DNA of 64,000 nt from Apostichopus japonicus (Eukaryota > Echinodermata > Holothuroidea > Aspidochirotida > Stichopodidae), in NCBI RefSeq assembly GCF_037975245.1, contig NC_092574.1:1955001-2019000 (forward strand), given 5' to 3'. Position numbers and translations under genes: made by a program. Positions 10,607-22,538 of this stretch are shown here, in pieces; within the stretch, counting starts at the first letter, position 1; each line of letters begins with the position of its first letter. Under the pieces are notes generated by a model. That model searched no databases. It was given only the letters and a program-made list of their open reading frames with translations, and was not told the DNA's origin.

Positions 10607-10968
10607 CAAGGGTGGGCAACCTGCGGGCCACATGCGGCCAGCCAGTGTTTATTTTTTTTTGGCACGTGAGATGTCTCAGGAAGAAGAAAAATCAATCTAT
10701 TTTACATCAACACCAAAAACGAGCTAGCTGCTTAGAATTTGTCTGCACTAATGATGCTGTCAGGTTGGTCTATTATCACCATTAATTATCAACTGGACTG
10801 TATTGAAATTATGTTTTCGTGAATACAGATTAGTACACACACCTATTGCTTGAACGTCCTCGGAATCAAAGGTTTGAAATCAACAGCAGGTCGTTGGTTA
10901 GGTGCGGCCCTGTCAATCTTTCACTCCTAAAATATGGCTCATTCATTCAAAAAGGTTGCCCACCCCTG
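10607..10968. mobile_element. hAT-type MITE, 362 bp
   Basis: The left end CAAGGGTGGGCAACC and right end GGTTGCCCACCCCTG are inverted repeats (one mismatch in 15). This is the common hAT terminal pattern beginning CAGGGGTGGGCAACC. The 8-bp flanks (CTATAGAA / CAATAGGC) match at only five positions, so the target duplication is decayed. No transposase is encoded. Confidence 0.75.
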
Positions 10969-11299
10969 CAATAGGCCTATATCTGAGGCCTTGGGGTCAT
11001 TCCTTGACCGACTTGGTGCAATATAATGTGCCCATTTCGAAGTAAATTTATTCACAGATTGTAAGTTGTCATGGGTTCGAACAAATGGGGTATTCTATAA
11101 TGAAACATAGGGCAAAATGGGGCTGGGGTTCCAGTCCGCCCCATGATTTGTCAACATGCACTGGGTTCTAATGTTTATTTCAATTGGAATCACTTATAAA
11201 AGAAATAATCCACCAAAAATGGAGGTCCCATGAACTTTATTGCAGATTTCCTGAGTGACGAATTTGTAATTTTCTCCCGAAATCACGCAACAAGATGGC
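10969..11299. other. Non-coding spacer
   Basis: No gene, repeat array or element end recognised. Confidence 0.4.
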
Positions 11300-11475
11300 T
11301 GCTATCCAGCCTAGCAAGTGCCATCTCCAGCGATCTGGCAGGTATTGAAATCTGAAATTTTCTTGGTACGCTGCGCGCCAACCGATGGTGGCGTTCCGCT
11401 TAGATAGTACTTACGGCCGGAATACTCGAATCGATTACGCCCCCCCCCCCCACCCACGTTTCAAATCGGATCGAC
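11300..11475 (-). mobile_element. Solo fragment of the CAGGCGCGTATCC composite family
   Basis: Reverse-complement match to the left part of the elements at 22539 and 53266. It shares the AAGTGCCAT...CCAGCGATCTGG segment, the AAATTTTCTTGGTACGC stretch, the GCGCCAACCGATGGTGGCG hairpin (11375-11393) and a decayed end near CCCTGGCCT. It is truncated and lacks a partner end. Confidence 0.6.
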
Positions 11476-12548
11476 ATCCCTGGCCTATAGTAACAGACCA
11501 TATAACAGAATGAATCACAGAAAAACCAACTCAAGAAAGTAAATAAGGTGGCATACTCCTATTAGAGTCTATATCAATCCGCTCGATTGTTCTCCTTCAG
11601 GAAAAGTGCCAAAAAGCATCGGGAGAACATCTTTTGTGACCTGTTATCAATCATAATCTATTTTTATTTTTTTGTGGCTTGCATGTTGAAGAGCATGAAT
11701 GGAAGTACATGTGGTGATAAAATTGGGCCAATTGAGGCAATTTTAGACCCCTTTAGGCTTCCCAGGAGCAGCGTGGGGAATTTGTTTACCACTGAGTGAA
11801 GAGGTTTGTTTACAAGTGACGAAAACTTCCGGCTCGGATAGCAAACAAAATTCACGGTCATGGTACGGAAAATTGATAGTGCCATGAAAGGCCAACTTGT
11901 CAGCTATCCGGTGATGGGTAGCGTTTAGCTAGTGAAAACTTCTATCTAGACTTAGAAACCACATTACTTTTGTGATTTAGTGTGTAAGTCAATGAGGCTT
12001 TCTAATGGGCGTATGCTACCATAACATAAGACCGACATGAAAGTGGAATAGAGGGCGGCAAACTAAATAATTAGGCAGTCAAATTGAAGGCTGGCAAACC
12101 AACCAAGGGGCATAAATATGTTGGAAAACTTTAAGAAAATATGAATGTTGCGTGTGTACAGATTCAGTTTAAACCAAATCAATATGTATTCAAAGCTTTG
12201 TATATTACTTTGGTAAGAAGTTACGCCAGAGGCTTAATTTCAGGATTAATAAATATATAAAAGGCGATGCTATAACTAGTCCTTGAAATGTTCACACATT
12301 GTCGCACCTTTCCACAAGTAACCACAATGTGACTCATTGTCTCATTTTCTTAAACCAAAAAAGGACACAAGTCATGCTTTAAAATATTACTATTCTAGAG
12401 ATAGCAATAAGTAGATAAGATTGTAAAGATAATTTTATCAGCTAGTCATATACTGTAGTCAACGCTATATATTAGCCTACAGTGCTTCGCAGCATCTACA
12501 ATATGTACGACACAAATATGACTCTCTCTACACCCGCCGCATTACCAT
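11476..12548. other. Non-coding DNA
   Basis: AT-rich with no supported gene. A conserved-looking patch at 11720-11780 has no meaningful ORF. Confidence 0.35.
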
Positions 12549-12559
12549 CTCCCTTCAAC
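12549..12559. repeat. 11-bp flanking direct repeat CTCCCTTCAAC (left copy)
   Basis: An identical 11-mer lies at 13463-13473 on the other side of the foldback element, consistent with a target-site duplication of MULE-like length. Confidence 0.6.
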
Positions 12560-13462
12560 AAAGCAATTTTAACATTTAATCGGGAATTTCAGATATCATT
12601 TTAGATATCTAAAATTATATTTCAGATACCTAAATTTAAATATCGAGATATCCTAAATTTAATTCGAGAAACTGAAAATGCATTTCAGATATCTGAAATT
12701 TAATTCGAGATATCTAAAATAGATTTCGAGATATCTGAAATTCTAATTCAGATATCTTAAATTGAATTCGAAATAATTTCAGATATCTCAAATTGAATTA
12801 CAGATATCTCAAATTTATTTAGGTTTTCTACAAATAACTGCAGATATCTTAAAATCAATTCCAGATATCTCGAATACCAGAGAATTTCAGATATCTGAAA
12901 TTGAATTCGAGATATCCGAAATTGAATTCGAGATATCTGAGATTCTATTTCAGATATCTGAAATTGATTTCGAGATATCTGAAATTGAATTCAAGATATC
13001 TGCAATTCTAATTCGAGATATCTGAAGTTTAATTCGAGATATCTGGAATTCTATTTCAGATATCTGATATAGAATTGCAGATTTTTATTTATTTTTATTT
13101 ATTGTTTTTGTGTTTTGTACACTAACATTTTAAAATAATTTCTTGTTACATACTCACTTTTGATGTCCTTTTTGTAAATATTTATATTTATACTGGAAAT
13201 AAATAAATGAAATGAAAGATATCTTGAATTCAATTTCAGATATCTCGAATTTAATTTCAAGTATATCGAATCAATTTCAGATATCTCGAATTCAATTTCA
13301 AATATCTGAAATTCTCTGGTATTTCGAGATATTTACAATTGATTTTCAATTATTTGTAGATAACTTAAATACATTGGAGATATCCGTAATTTAATTTGAG
13401 ATATCTGAGATTATTTCGAGATATCTGAAATTCCCGATTAAATGTTGAAATGGCTTTCTATA
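12560..13462. mobile_element. Foldback element made of AGATATCT subrepeats
   Basis: The ends are inverted repeats. Left is AAAGC(A)ATTTTAACATTTAATCGGGAATTTCAGATATC; right reads the complement with two substitutions in the outer part. The arms consist of about 30 degenerate copies of a 15-25-base motif around the palindrome AGATATCT (TTTCAGATATCTGAAATTGAATTCGAG). The flanking 11-bp direct repeats CTCCCTTCAAC support insertion. No coding capacity. The centre (13075-13215) is a different, T-rich sequence that may be an inserted LINE tail. Confidence 0.7.
13075..13215 (+). mobile_element. Possible 5'-truncated LINE tail in the foldback centre
   Basis: Breaks the AGATATCT array, lacks that motif and ends in AAATAAATAAATGAAATGAAA. 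The ending resembles the 3' tail of the LINE at 39380-39420. Only the tail similarity supports this. Confidence 0.35.
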
Positions 13463-13473
13463 CTCCCTTCAAC

Positions 13474-14840
13474 CAAACCATTAATAAAACCCGCTGTACT
13501 ACTAGTTTATGTGCAAGGAAATGTATTACTTGTCAGCAACTTCTTCTTACAATACTTCAGTTAGAATGATAAATCTTCTTTAACATTATACTTATTCTTG
13601 TAAGTATTCAGTGACGTCACGCTATTTTCTCCAGACTGTATTGTTTCCTTTACCCGTACCTCTAGTACGTGACTACTGCTGCAAGTGATGTGATGAACAT
13701 TTTACACAAGAATTACAGAATGAAACAAGAACCTTTGTAATATGTAGCAGATCCATCTATAAATAAACCTGTAACAAGATATCTAGGTAAAATGTAAATG
13801 TTATGTAAAATGTATGTATGTGTGTCTGTTTTGTGTTTGCGTCAGAAAGGAGATTAAGCCACATTTTATGCACCCATCTTTAGATCTAACCACATCTGCC
13901 CAACACTGATAACGATGCGAGGGACGCATACGAATCTTATAACTCATGCGCTCTTTAATACCATTAATTTTCACAAATTGTCTTTCGAATATAGTGTTTG
14001 CTTAATTCATCGGTGATCATCTTTATCATTGCAGTGCATTATATATACGGTGAAGTTATACTTGGAATCCTACTGAAAAGATTAAATGAAAAACAAAATT
14101 GAATGTTTACAATAACAGCTATCCGCTTTAATCTCATTCATAAAACAAACTTTTCTTACTTTGTCTGGTGGAATATCCAATGTAGCCTACGAAAAGACAC
14201 GAGTACACAAACTATAAATCCATTGTAATTATTCCTTTAATTAGTTTATTAAACAATGAAATTCTTATTTCATTGTTTGACACTGTCATTAGGGAGTAAC
14301 TGCGGAATTGGTAACATGAAGTTCATAACAATGATATGAATTAGAGCAGAGTATGTTGTATATATTGTGTGTTTCAGTAGAGAGGTAAACGTTCAGAGAG
14401 CTGACTGAGATTCATGGACTCTGGAAGCAAGAAAGACTGATGTTGTTTCATTTTCTTTGGTTTATCACTGATCATTTTCTATTGTCTCTATATTTCGAGA
14501 TGATATTTTATTTTATGTAGCAGTTGTTTGGATAATGAAGGATAAACAGAGACTACATTGGGGACAGATTGACACTCAGCAAAAATAAGGAAACCGTGGA
14601 GCAAGGGGAAGGGATCTGTAAGTTGATGTCGTGAATACCCCCCCCCACCTCCCCCACTAATTATTTACTTTACATCACATCTTCTAACGCTGACGTAGAT
14701 AAAGTAACTCCGGAAACCAAATTTATCTATAGAATTCGCTAGAATGGAACACACGGAGGGTATAGGGCAACATAACTGAAATAAACTGACCAGACTTGCA
14801 TTACAAGCAATAGCTGAAGGAAATGTAATTAATCTCTTAC
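13474..14840. other. Non-coding DNA downstream of the last located NLR exon
   Basis: AT-rich, with a C run at 14640. If the NLR gene has a further terminal exon it could lie here, but none was identified. Confidence 0.35.
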
Positions 14841-14902
14841 CTGCCATTGACCAGTCTGTAGATTCAGGCGACGATGACGCGACGGGAAGTCGTAGTTCCA
14901 AA
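14841..14902 (-). CDS. NLR gene, small 3' exon (putative)
   Basis: On the minus strand a pyrimidine-rich TTTCATTTTATTCATCAG acceptor precedes a 62-bp open segment that ends CAG|GTAAGAG. Joined in phase to the 17598-17674 exon (one base carried over) it reads V-WNYDFPSRHRRLNLQTGQWQ, with no stop. Reading on past the donor meets a stop within four codons, so this is either a penultimate exon or, if unspliced, the end of the protein. The assignment to the NACHT gene rests on splice-phase agreement and orientation; no transcript evidence is available. Confidence 0.5.
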
Positions 14903-14999
14903 CTGATGAATAAAATGAAAGAGACTAATGTAAAATTTAAGTGAAACTAAAGTCTTCCTTTTTCTGGAATGAAATCATAAACATTATATTCACCGATTT

Positions 15000-15290
15000 T
15001 TTGTTGGCTCTCGATAATAACTCCATATCAGCTGAGTTATCAATCTGGTTGATTCCTTAGTTTAGATCTGATCAGCTTACTATCATGATCATCTCAGTAA
15101 TATAGCAGATCAGTTTACAATCCTTATATCTTAATAAGATTACCGATCAGTTGAGTTTACTATCATTATCATTTGCATTTTATATCCTGATCAATTAACA
15201 AGCATTATCCTCTTAGTTATATACCAATCGGGTTAATTTGTTATCATCTCAATAATATAACTGATCAGTTGTACACTTATCATATATAAG
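15000..15290. repeat. Degenerate minisatellite, units about 35-45 bp
   Basis: Roughly six to seven diverged units, each starting near CTGATCAG / CAGATCAG / CGATCAG and continuing TTNACTATCATTATC...TATAT. Unit lengths vary, so this is old. Confidence 0.5.
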
Positions 15291-17597
15291 ACATATAAAA
15301 CAACTCAAATACGAACGAATCTTGGACTACATTAGGAAATCAAATCATGATAGTCGATTATTCGATGCTCAGATCAAAATTCATAATCCATGAGCTGATG
15401 AACTGATCAGTGAATACTCAACATCAGTGACGTCATCACAGATCATGAAAGACGATAATTTAAATGTTGCTAATAGAAAAAATTAATATCTGGAGTTTTG
15501 GATCTACAAGTCTAGACAATCATAGACATAATCACGTAATCACATTTTGAATGTTCTGAGAGTATGTCAGTTGTGTAAACTACGGTTTATTTATATAGTC
15601 TTGTTTCCAGCCACTTGCTTAGATAGTTTGTTTTCAAAATCACTAAGACTAAATACACCAATTTCTCTAACTGTCCCTTATGGAGTTGGAATGTATGTAA
15701 AACATAGCATTGTGTTATTATGACTTGACATACAATTATAACATTGAACAATAACACTGTCACTGTCCAAAGTTTCTAATAAGTTTCAAGGAACCTACAT
15801 AAAAGTCTATCATCGACAGAAGTGTTGATGGGGACAAAGAACACATAGGCCTACGTACGAACAAATATGAATGAAGATATCATATCAATATAAATTATGT
15901 TTTGTTCCGTGGTTTGTTTTTCAGATCATCAATAAGGCCGTGAAAAAACTACAACACGAACTAAACAGAATTATCAGCAGCAATTGTATAACAATTACAA
16001 TACTTGTTGAATTGAAATAGAACAGATCATTGTAACGTCCCTTTGTTTCTGTTAGTTTACATTTTCTGATTCCGGAATTTGAATGCGAGCCTAGACTATC
16101 GCAGCCGATCTTACAAAGATATCATAATTGCAGTGCGCACTCTATTTTAATAACGGCCGTGTTAGATCTACCACATCTCCAGATCTACCCACCTGCTATA
16201 ACTAACTGCACGTCACTAGTTGATTCCTATTTAATTGATTAATTATGATTCAGTAACAAAACTGGTGACGATATGACAAATGCTCATTTCCACTAAAATC
16301 AAGAAACACGTTTATAGTTTGAATAACCACGATAACTTATTTTTCACCGTTAATAAATTCAATAAAATACATTGCTGATCTTTTTTTTCTGTATTTAAGC
16401 GTTGACCGATGAATAAGACTACTTGAATTATATCTGAATCCCTCTCTTAACTAATACTTGCAAGATCATTGGTTACTCTAAGAAACATAGTAAGCTGCCT
16501 TACTAAAAAAATATTGAATCTTTCTTTATAACATTTTAGCATCTCAGCGAAATTCAATGTTAAGTTCAAAATGCGACAGATAAAACACGTTATATGCAAT
16601 AAAGTATAAATCGTTACCTCTTTAAGTAATACCAATGTGACACTGTACCGAATCCAAAAACAGTATGTATATTGATGGCTTGGAAATTAAACTAGTACTT
16701 ATTCAATAAAAGTAAATTATATATTTTTCCTTGGTGGTTTAATGTTATCAAAGGGTGTTATGCGAAGTCCCCGGAAGCTGCAGAATTTTTTGAATAGGTT
16801 GTCAGGAAGAAGAAGCTTAACCATTGTATAAAACGTTTCTCAGAGCCGAAGCGGGGTCGAGGGGCTAAAGCCACGGGAAACAGCTTCATTTTAAGATATT
16901 TCGTGATCTCTTATTGAGATATCAACCACAAATCTACACATAAAATAAAGCAATTGAATTTCTCTGGAATATATTTAAAGCACTGGTTGGTCCCACGAGG
17001 GGTAACGCACGATTTTTTTTTGCATTTGGTGAAATTCCTTGTTATCTAGTAGGGAATTTAAGGCACCAAAGCACAAAACACATGTTATAAATCAATTATA
17101 GTCCTCTAAAAAACTTTAAGCGAATGTGTTTAAATATTTTTTTCGGGGGGGGGGGGGTGCCAGACTCCTATAGGGGCACAATATTACTTCAAAACCCCAA
17201 ACAATAATTGTCGCAGTGTAATTAAGTTGCCCAAATTGTATGATACCCACTATCTTAAGGAAAGAGATTTAAAGCACCAATTGATGTGATTGCTACTCAC
17301 AAAAACATCTTGTAAGATTGTGATCTCGAAAGGAATTTGACTTATTCCTTAAATCAACCAAGCTTAGCAATATTAAGTGTTGTTTAATTACTATTGTTCG
17401 GTTCGTTGTTTACTATCATAAGACTCTGTTCTGGGTGTCTCCTTCATATAAACTGGCAATCATGTGTTGCTGATTCATTACTCTATATTGCATGTGAATC
17501 AACAACAATCAACAAGTCAACAAACATTCACATAGTTGGTAAAGCCTTGATATAAGACATTTGAAATGTATACATTATGACTTTATTGTGACAATAC
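15291..17597. other. Intron of the putative NLR gene, non-coding
   Basis: No supported gene. A poly-G tract at about 17144 and a GC-richer patch at 16840-16890 look like fragments of old mobile elements. Confidence 0.35.
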
Positions 17598-17674
17598 CTT
17601 TCACGCTTCTTGATTTGAAGGTTGATGGAATGGATCCAACCGGAATAGTGTCTGGCAGATGGTACCACTCAAAC
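17598..17674 (-). CDS. NLR gene, 77-bp exon downstream of the LRR exon (putative)
   Basis: On the minus strand CTACTTCTCTCCACAG is a strong acceptor and GTATTG a weaker donor. The 77 bases are open in the phase required by the preceding exon. The last two bases of 24682-24890 (AG) plus the first G make an Arg codon, followed by FEWYHLPDTIPVGSIPSTFK and SRSVK, leaving one base for the next exon. It contains no recognisable domain, but its tone (short strand-like segments after an LRR) fits the C-terminal end of the receptor. Confidence 0.5.
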
Positions 17675-18590
17675 CTGTGGAGAGAAGTAGAGTAATCATC
17701 GTGTAAGATGAAGAAGACGCAGAGGAATGTTCTCCTAGTTAGAATTGTTGTTTACCAAATCAATGAAGATAAACAAGGTAAAGAACAAATAACAAGGAAT
17801 AAATCACATCTGGTTGATCGTTCTGATCAGAACAAATTATAATCACAAAGTCTTGTGTTTCAATGATTCAAAGAAAAATAGATGAGAATGGATATAGTAA
17901 TGTAGATTGTGTAGATAGTTGGAACTGTTGTATGTAAATTGTATGTGATTGATAGTTGCCTTCGATATAATCAGAATGGGCTAAATTGCTTATATGTTTA
18001 ACTTTACAAATAATTTAAATTAGTTCAAACATGTAGGAATACAACATTGAATACAACAAACGGAGTAATACAAATTCATTGTAACAAATGCATGCTCGGA
18101 TCACGTGATTTACATCATATGTTTTTTTCGGTAGATGAATTGATTTTAAAGTTCGTCTTCGAGAATCCTTTAAATGAAAACTAAAATGTCTGAGATTGTG
18201 AGGGTTCAGTGGTACGATATAAAATCTAGAAATAAAGCATGCTACAAAGATGCTACAAATTAAATGTTCAACCTAATGTCGGGATGACAAACCTGCAAAC
18301 ACTTGCACTGAAATGGAGGAAGAATGGAAAGGAGAGGGGAAGGAGGGTCGAGGACATAGCAACATTCTTTACGCATGGGTGCAACAAATGGTCATCTCGG
18401 GTTATATGTCAATTAAACACAAACTGTTACTATAACATGACAAAGGCTGATATACCTTACTATGTAAATATCTATTTAATATCAACCTTCAATAATTTAA
18501 TCACATGCACTGCACGCATTGCTATAGTATTGTCCTCCCGTATATTGAGGTACGGAGAGCCAAACGTTCCATAAATGTCGAAAAAGAAAG
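17675..18590. other. Intron, non-coding
   Basis: AT-rich with no supported exon. Confidence 0.35.
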
Positions 18591-18599
18591 CGAAATGTC

Positions 18600-18770
18600 C
18601 AAGTTAATATATATATATGTCCAATTCGATATCAACATGTTGCAATTCCATATGAACATGTCGAAACAAAATACCAATATGCCATTGCGTCTATCAACAT
18701 GTCAAATTCAACATCAGCATGTAGAAAACTTGTAACAGCATGTCACTACTACATTGGTCATGTCAACATT
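18600..18770. repeat. Degenerate ATCAACATGTC-type short repeats
   Basis: CAACATGT / GAACATGT / CAGCATGT recur every 20-30 bases in a weakly periodic tract next to the TA microsatellite. Confidence 0.4.
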
Positions 18771-18846
18771 GCTTGCTGGATTCAATATTGACGTCATGCT
18801 ATAATTTTGGCACATCGGCGCGCGCCATCGTTTCGTTAATGCCAAA

Positions 18847-18996
<150 letters not shown>

Positions 18997-19261
18997 GCCA
19001 CGTTACAGTTAAAAAATGAAGTCGTTGGTATTTTTGGATACCGCAACGTCCAATAGGGCCAATACCTCTAAAAGAATTATCCTGCTTTTTGTTTACATAA
19101 TCAAATCATGTGTGGGCCATGGTCTCTTTATGGCTGTTGCCTGGGGCCCGGTACAGATAAATGTCGTAGATGGTATTTTTTGGTTTCTCCAATGTATAAA
19201 GGGTCCAATGCAACTACAGGAATTATCCTTGTGACTTGGCACATGATTAAATCACAAAGTT

Positions 19262-20281
19262 TTACCACTTTCACTATTTAATTCTCAAGGGAATGCAAAT
19301 TTGGACAGAAAATACAATTAAACGTTGAACTGTGTTGTATTATCCGAATGATTGATTACAATTCAGGTATGTTAATGGTTCTACGCAGCAGAGAAAGAAA
19401 CTTACGCCAAAAGATTGCATGACCTCCTAACCCCTTAAATGGTGTGAAGACTCGCGCAAAAAGAAACGTCTAATGCCGGTAATCCGACCTAGTTTCGAAT
19501 GAGGTGTAACAGAAGTGTTAAACAACACCATCGATCGCGAAAATACACACACACAGCTTGCTACCATCGGTAATTAGACACTAGTGTATAGTCAGTACAT
19601 ACAGCTGCGATCAATACACACAGCACAGTGTACATACATATAGTGATGGATATCTCAGGTCCAGGCTAAAGATAACAAGGTATTACGTTTCATCGCCGTA
19701 CTTTCTGCATTTTGTAGCGACACGAACAAAACGTCACTTGCAAGCAACGGAAAGTTAACTTTTTCAGATTACCGCACCCGGTTTGGGCGAGTCTTCAATG
19801 CCTTTAAATGAGAATATCCTGAGAGAGTAACAAATGCGTATACTACACAGTGTATGGACATAGCAAATGAAACACCCTCCAAAGCAAACACAAGATTTAT
19901 CTACTTTAAGATGGGTACTATCTGTGACGTTGAGTAACTTCTTCATTCACAGTACAGACAGCAATGGGTAATAATGTAGAAAATGAGTCAGGGTCTTATA
20001 GGAATATCAATAATTAACAACGTTGCCCTTTACCAGGAAATAATACAACAAAGATATATCCCCTTTCACTATTTAATTCACAAAGGAATACAAAATTAAT
20101 ATGGACAGAAAATAGAATTAATCTATCAACTGTGTTGGAAAATCTGAATGGTTGCTTACAACAAGGATGTTTATGGTCCTATGCAGCAGAGAGAGAAACT
20201 TATGCCAAAAGATTGATTGAACTTCTAAACCCTTAAAAGAAATATCCTAAGAGCGTTACATATGCCTACACACAGTGTATT
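19262..20281. repeat. Local duplication (two diverged copies about 0.4-0.8 kb apart)
   Basis: 19262-19438 (CACTTTCACTATTTAATTC... AGCAGAGAAAGAAACTTACG...) matches 20065-20236. 19822-19855 (GAGAGTAACAAATGCG...ACACAGTGTAT) matches 20250-20281. The first copy is longer because it carries the 365-bp TTAA-flanked insertion. Confidence 0.75.
19439..19803. mobile_element. TTAA-flanked MITE (365 bp) with a paralogous empty site
   Basis: Inverted ends GTGAAGACTCGCGCAAA and, reversed, TTGAAGACTCGCCCAAA, followed inward by GGTAATCCGACC versus GGTAATCTG. TTAA flanks both sides (19435-19438 and 19804-19807). The duplicated copy of the region has a single TTAA (20233-20236) and no insertion, as expected for a piggyBac/Kolobok-type TTAA insertion. 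Non-coding. Confidence 0.7.
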
Positions 20282-20857
20282 GTTCTGTTAGTGCAGTACA
20301 AAAAGTAAGGACCATTTGTTGTGTTTGGTGTTAAGGTAATTACCCTTCCTGCTTCAACTGTTGGATAGTTTTTAATAGACAAAATTGATAGTGATGTAAA
20401 GACGTTATTTTTGTCAACTAAAGGTGTACCACAAAATTATAACTAAAAAAATCTGTCCATTTTATCCATAACCACACATTTTTAACTGGGTAATAATGAT
20501 TTGAAATAACTTTGTCGTTTCAGGTAGGCTGTGGGCACCAACGTTGGCCAATTTGTTAAACTTAAGGAGAAGCCCCTGAAGTGTACCCAACCTTTGCTGT
20601 TGGGCCTAGGTCCAGACAGGAGGCCAATCCAATTCTTTCCAATTTCGTTTCTCTTCCGTTAACAACATTTTACAATATTTTTGAAGGGCTAATATTTAAG
20701 GTGCATAGTAAGACCAGATAAGGTAAGTCCAAAAGTTAGGTCTCTGAATGTTTCTCTGGCAAATGTGTGAGCATTCATAGATTCAAAGATTAAAGGTATG
20801 TAGACAGGTAGCTATTACTTCAGTTGAAATATCATAACCCCCCCCCCCCAAAAAAAA

Positions 20858-20862
<5 letters not shown>

Positions 20863-20901
<39 letters not shown>

Positions 20902-20930
20902 TCTATGTATATATATATATATATATATAC
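20863..20930. repeat. (TA)n microsatellite
   Basis: Two TA runs separated by TGTAGTTCTATG. Confidence 0.9.
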
Positions 20931-20934
20931 TTTT

Positions 20935-21031
20935 TTGAAAGAGTGAATTTCACTCTTCATGGAGTGATCACTCACTACACTCTCAGAAAGAGTGAGTATT
21001 CACTCTTTTGTTTTTAGAGTGAAATCTGTCC
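20935..21031. repeat. AGAGTGA/TCACTCT hairpin-rich patch
   Basis: AGAGTGAATTTCACTCT, GAGTGATCACTC and AGAGTGAGTATTCACTCT are nested palindromes. It is possibly the arm of a small foldback or MITE next to the TA run; the ends are not defined. Confidence 0.5.
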
Positions 21032-22538
21032 AGAAAACTACTGTAGAAGTAGAAAAGGCCTACTGTGTGTACTAAAACGGTGATGATGTTATCGGGTAGA
21101 AACATGGAATGGATTTGATGGGCTCTCTAAAAACAAACAGATGCATCTCTATGAAGGGGGGGGGGGGCGAAGGGGAGGGCCAATGGCGGTAACAGGTATA
21201 GGGTTGTCTGAAGGGTGGAGGAGGTTAGGCTAAATATACTGAAGAGCATACTGCACATGGGGATTGAGATAGAGCATTAATAGTCTAGAAAATGAATAAT
21301 CGTAGATCAGTGTTACATTTGTGTTTATAATCCGACCGAGCAATACTGTCAATGTATAAGATGTTTCAGTGGTACATTTCCCGTGGTTACAGTTATTCCT
21401 GGAATGACATTGAGAATATGACATGCTGAATAATTTTCATTAATATGGTATTTTATTTATGGTATTACTGAATAGTTGTTTCCCTTTTTCTGTGGGAGTG
21501 TCGGGTGAGGCGGGATTCGGCGACTTAAATATGTCTTTCATTATTTCTAGTAGCACGTCATACACTGTGGAACATACCTACTGATTACATTAACGTGAAT
21601 GTACAAGGATGGAAATGGGAAATTTTTTATGAGGGGTTGATCTGAGGAATTAATGAAGGTGAGGAGTAGCGTATATTAAACTGCCTATATTAGTTGAGTA
21701 ACCAATTTGATTGAGAAAAAGAAATATATTAAAATATTAGCAACGTTTACGTCTCTGTTGATAAAACTACAAAACATTCTTAGTAGGCATATATAATGAA
21801 AACAATGGACATAAAGAAACAAAGAAAACTGACGCTCACGATGACTATTTTAATTATTGGTTAAAATTTATGATAAAATATTGAGAATAAAAAATTACTT
21901 AACTTATTTATTGTCAAATTGTATTTCAAACAATATAGAAGAAATTGATTTAGTTTTATATGGATTAAATCTTGACCTCTGCAATTTATGAGATACATAT
22001 TGATTAAATGATTTGTGGTAGTAAGAAATACAATTCAACTTTATAATTTACTCCATTACAATTATTTATTTTCCTTTTTGAAAACTTTTATTTATGAACT
22101 TATCTTTAGTAACTACTTTTTAAACTGCGACAACTAAAACTGCTTTATTTGTTTGATCACAATTTCTTCGGTTTTAACAATACATTTATAAGTTTGTGTT
22201 ATTTTTATTGCCACAATTTTACTACTTTTTATATTGATAACGATATTCAATCTCTTTCGTTGAATATAAAACATTTATTATTAATAAAACTGAAAGACTC
22301 TTTTTGCGATATATTCAAGACACTTGCTAGAATCAAACTATTTTGTGTATGAAGTTTCTTATTTTATTCTAATAGACATTCCTGTCATTCTAAAATATAT
22401 ATCTGAGTTAAATTTTAACAAAAATCTAAATAAAGAACGTTTTAAACAACCCCCACGCACCCCGACACCCCTCTCTTAACAACACCCTCTTAAAATGTTC
22501 CCGATTAATCCATTATATTTTGCTTTACTTATCATAAC
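21032..22538. other. Intron, non-coding AT-rich DNA
   Basis: No exon, element ends or tandem repeats recognised. A poly-G tract occurs at about 21157. Confidence 0.4.

Noticed and set aside
10504-10785. 93-codon plus-strand ORF
   Set aside because: It runs across the left end of the hAT MITE and shows no homology or splice support.
11587-11885. Opposite-strand ORFs of about 70 codons
   Set aside because: No motif, no splice pattern; one is the shadow of the other.
12560-13462. CRISPR-like array
   Set aside because: Subrepeats are degenerate, palindromic and inverted between halves, with no unique equal-length spacers, in a eukaryotic sequence.
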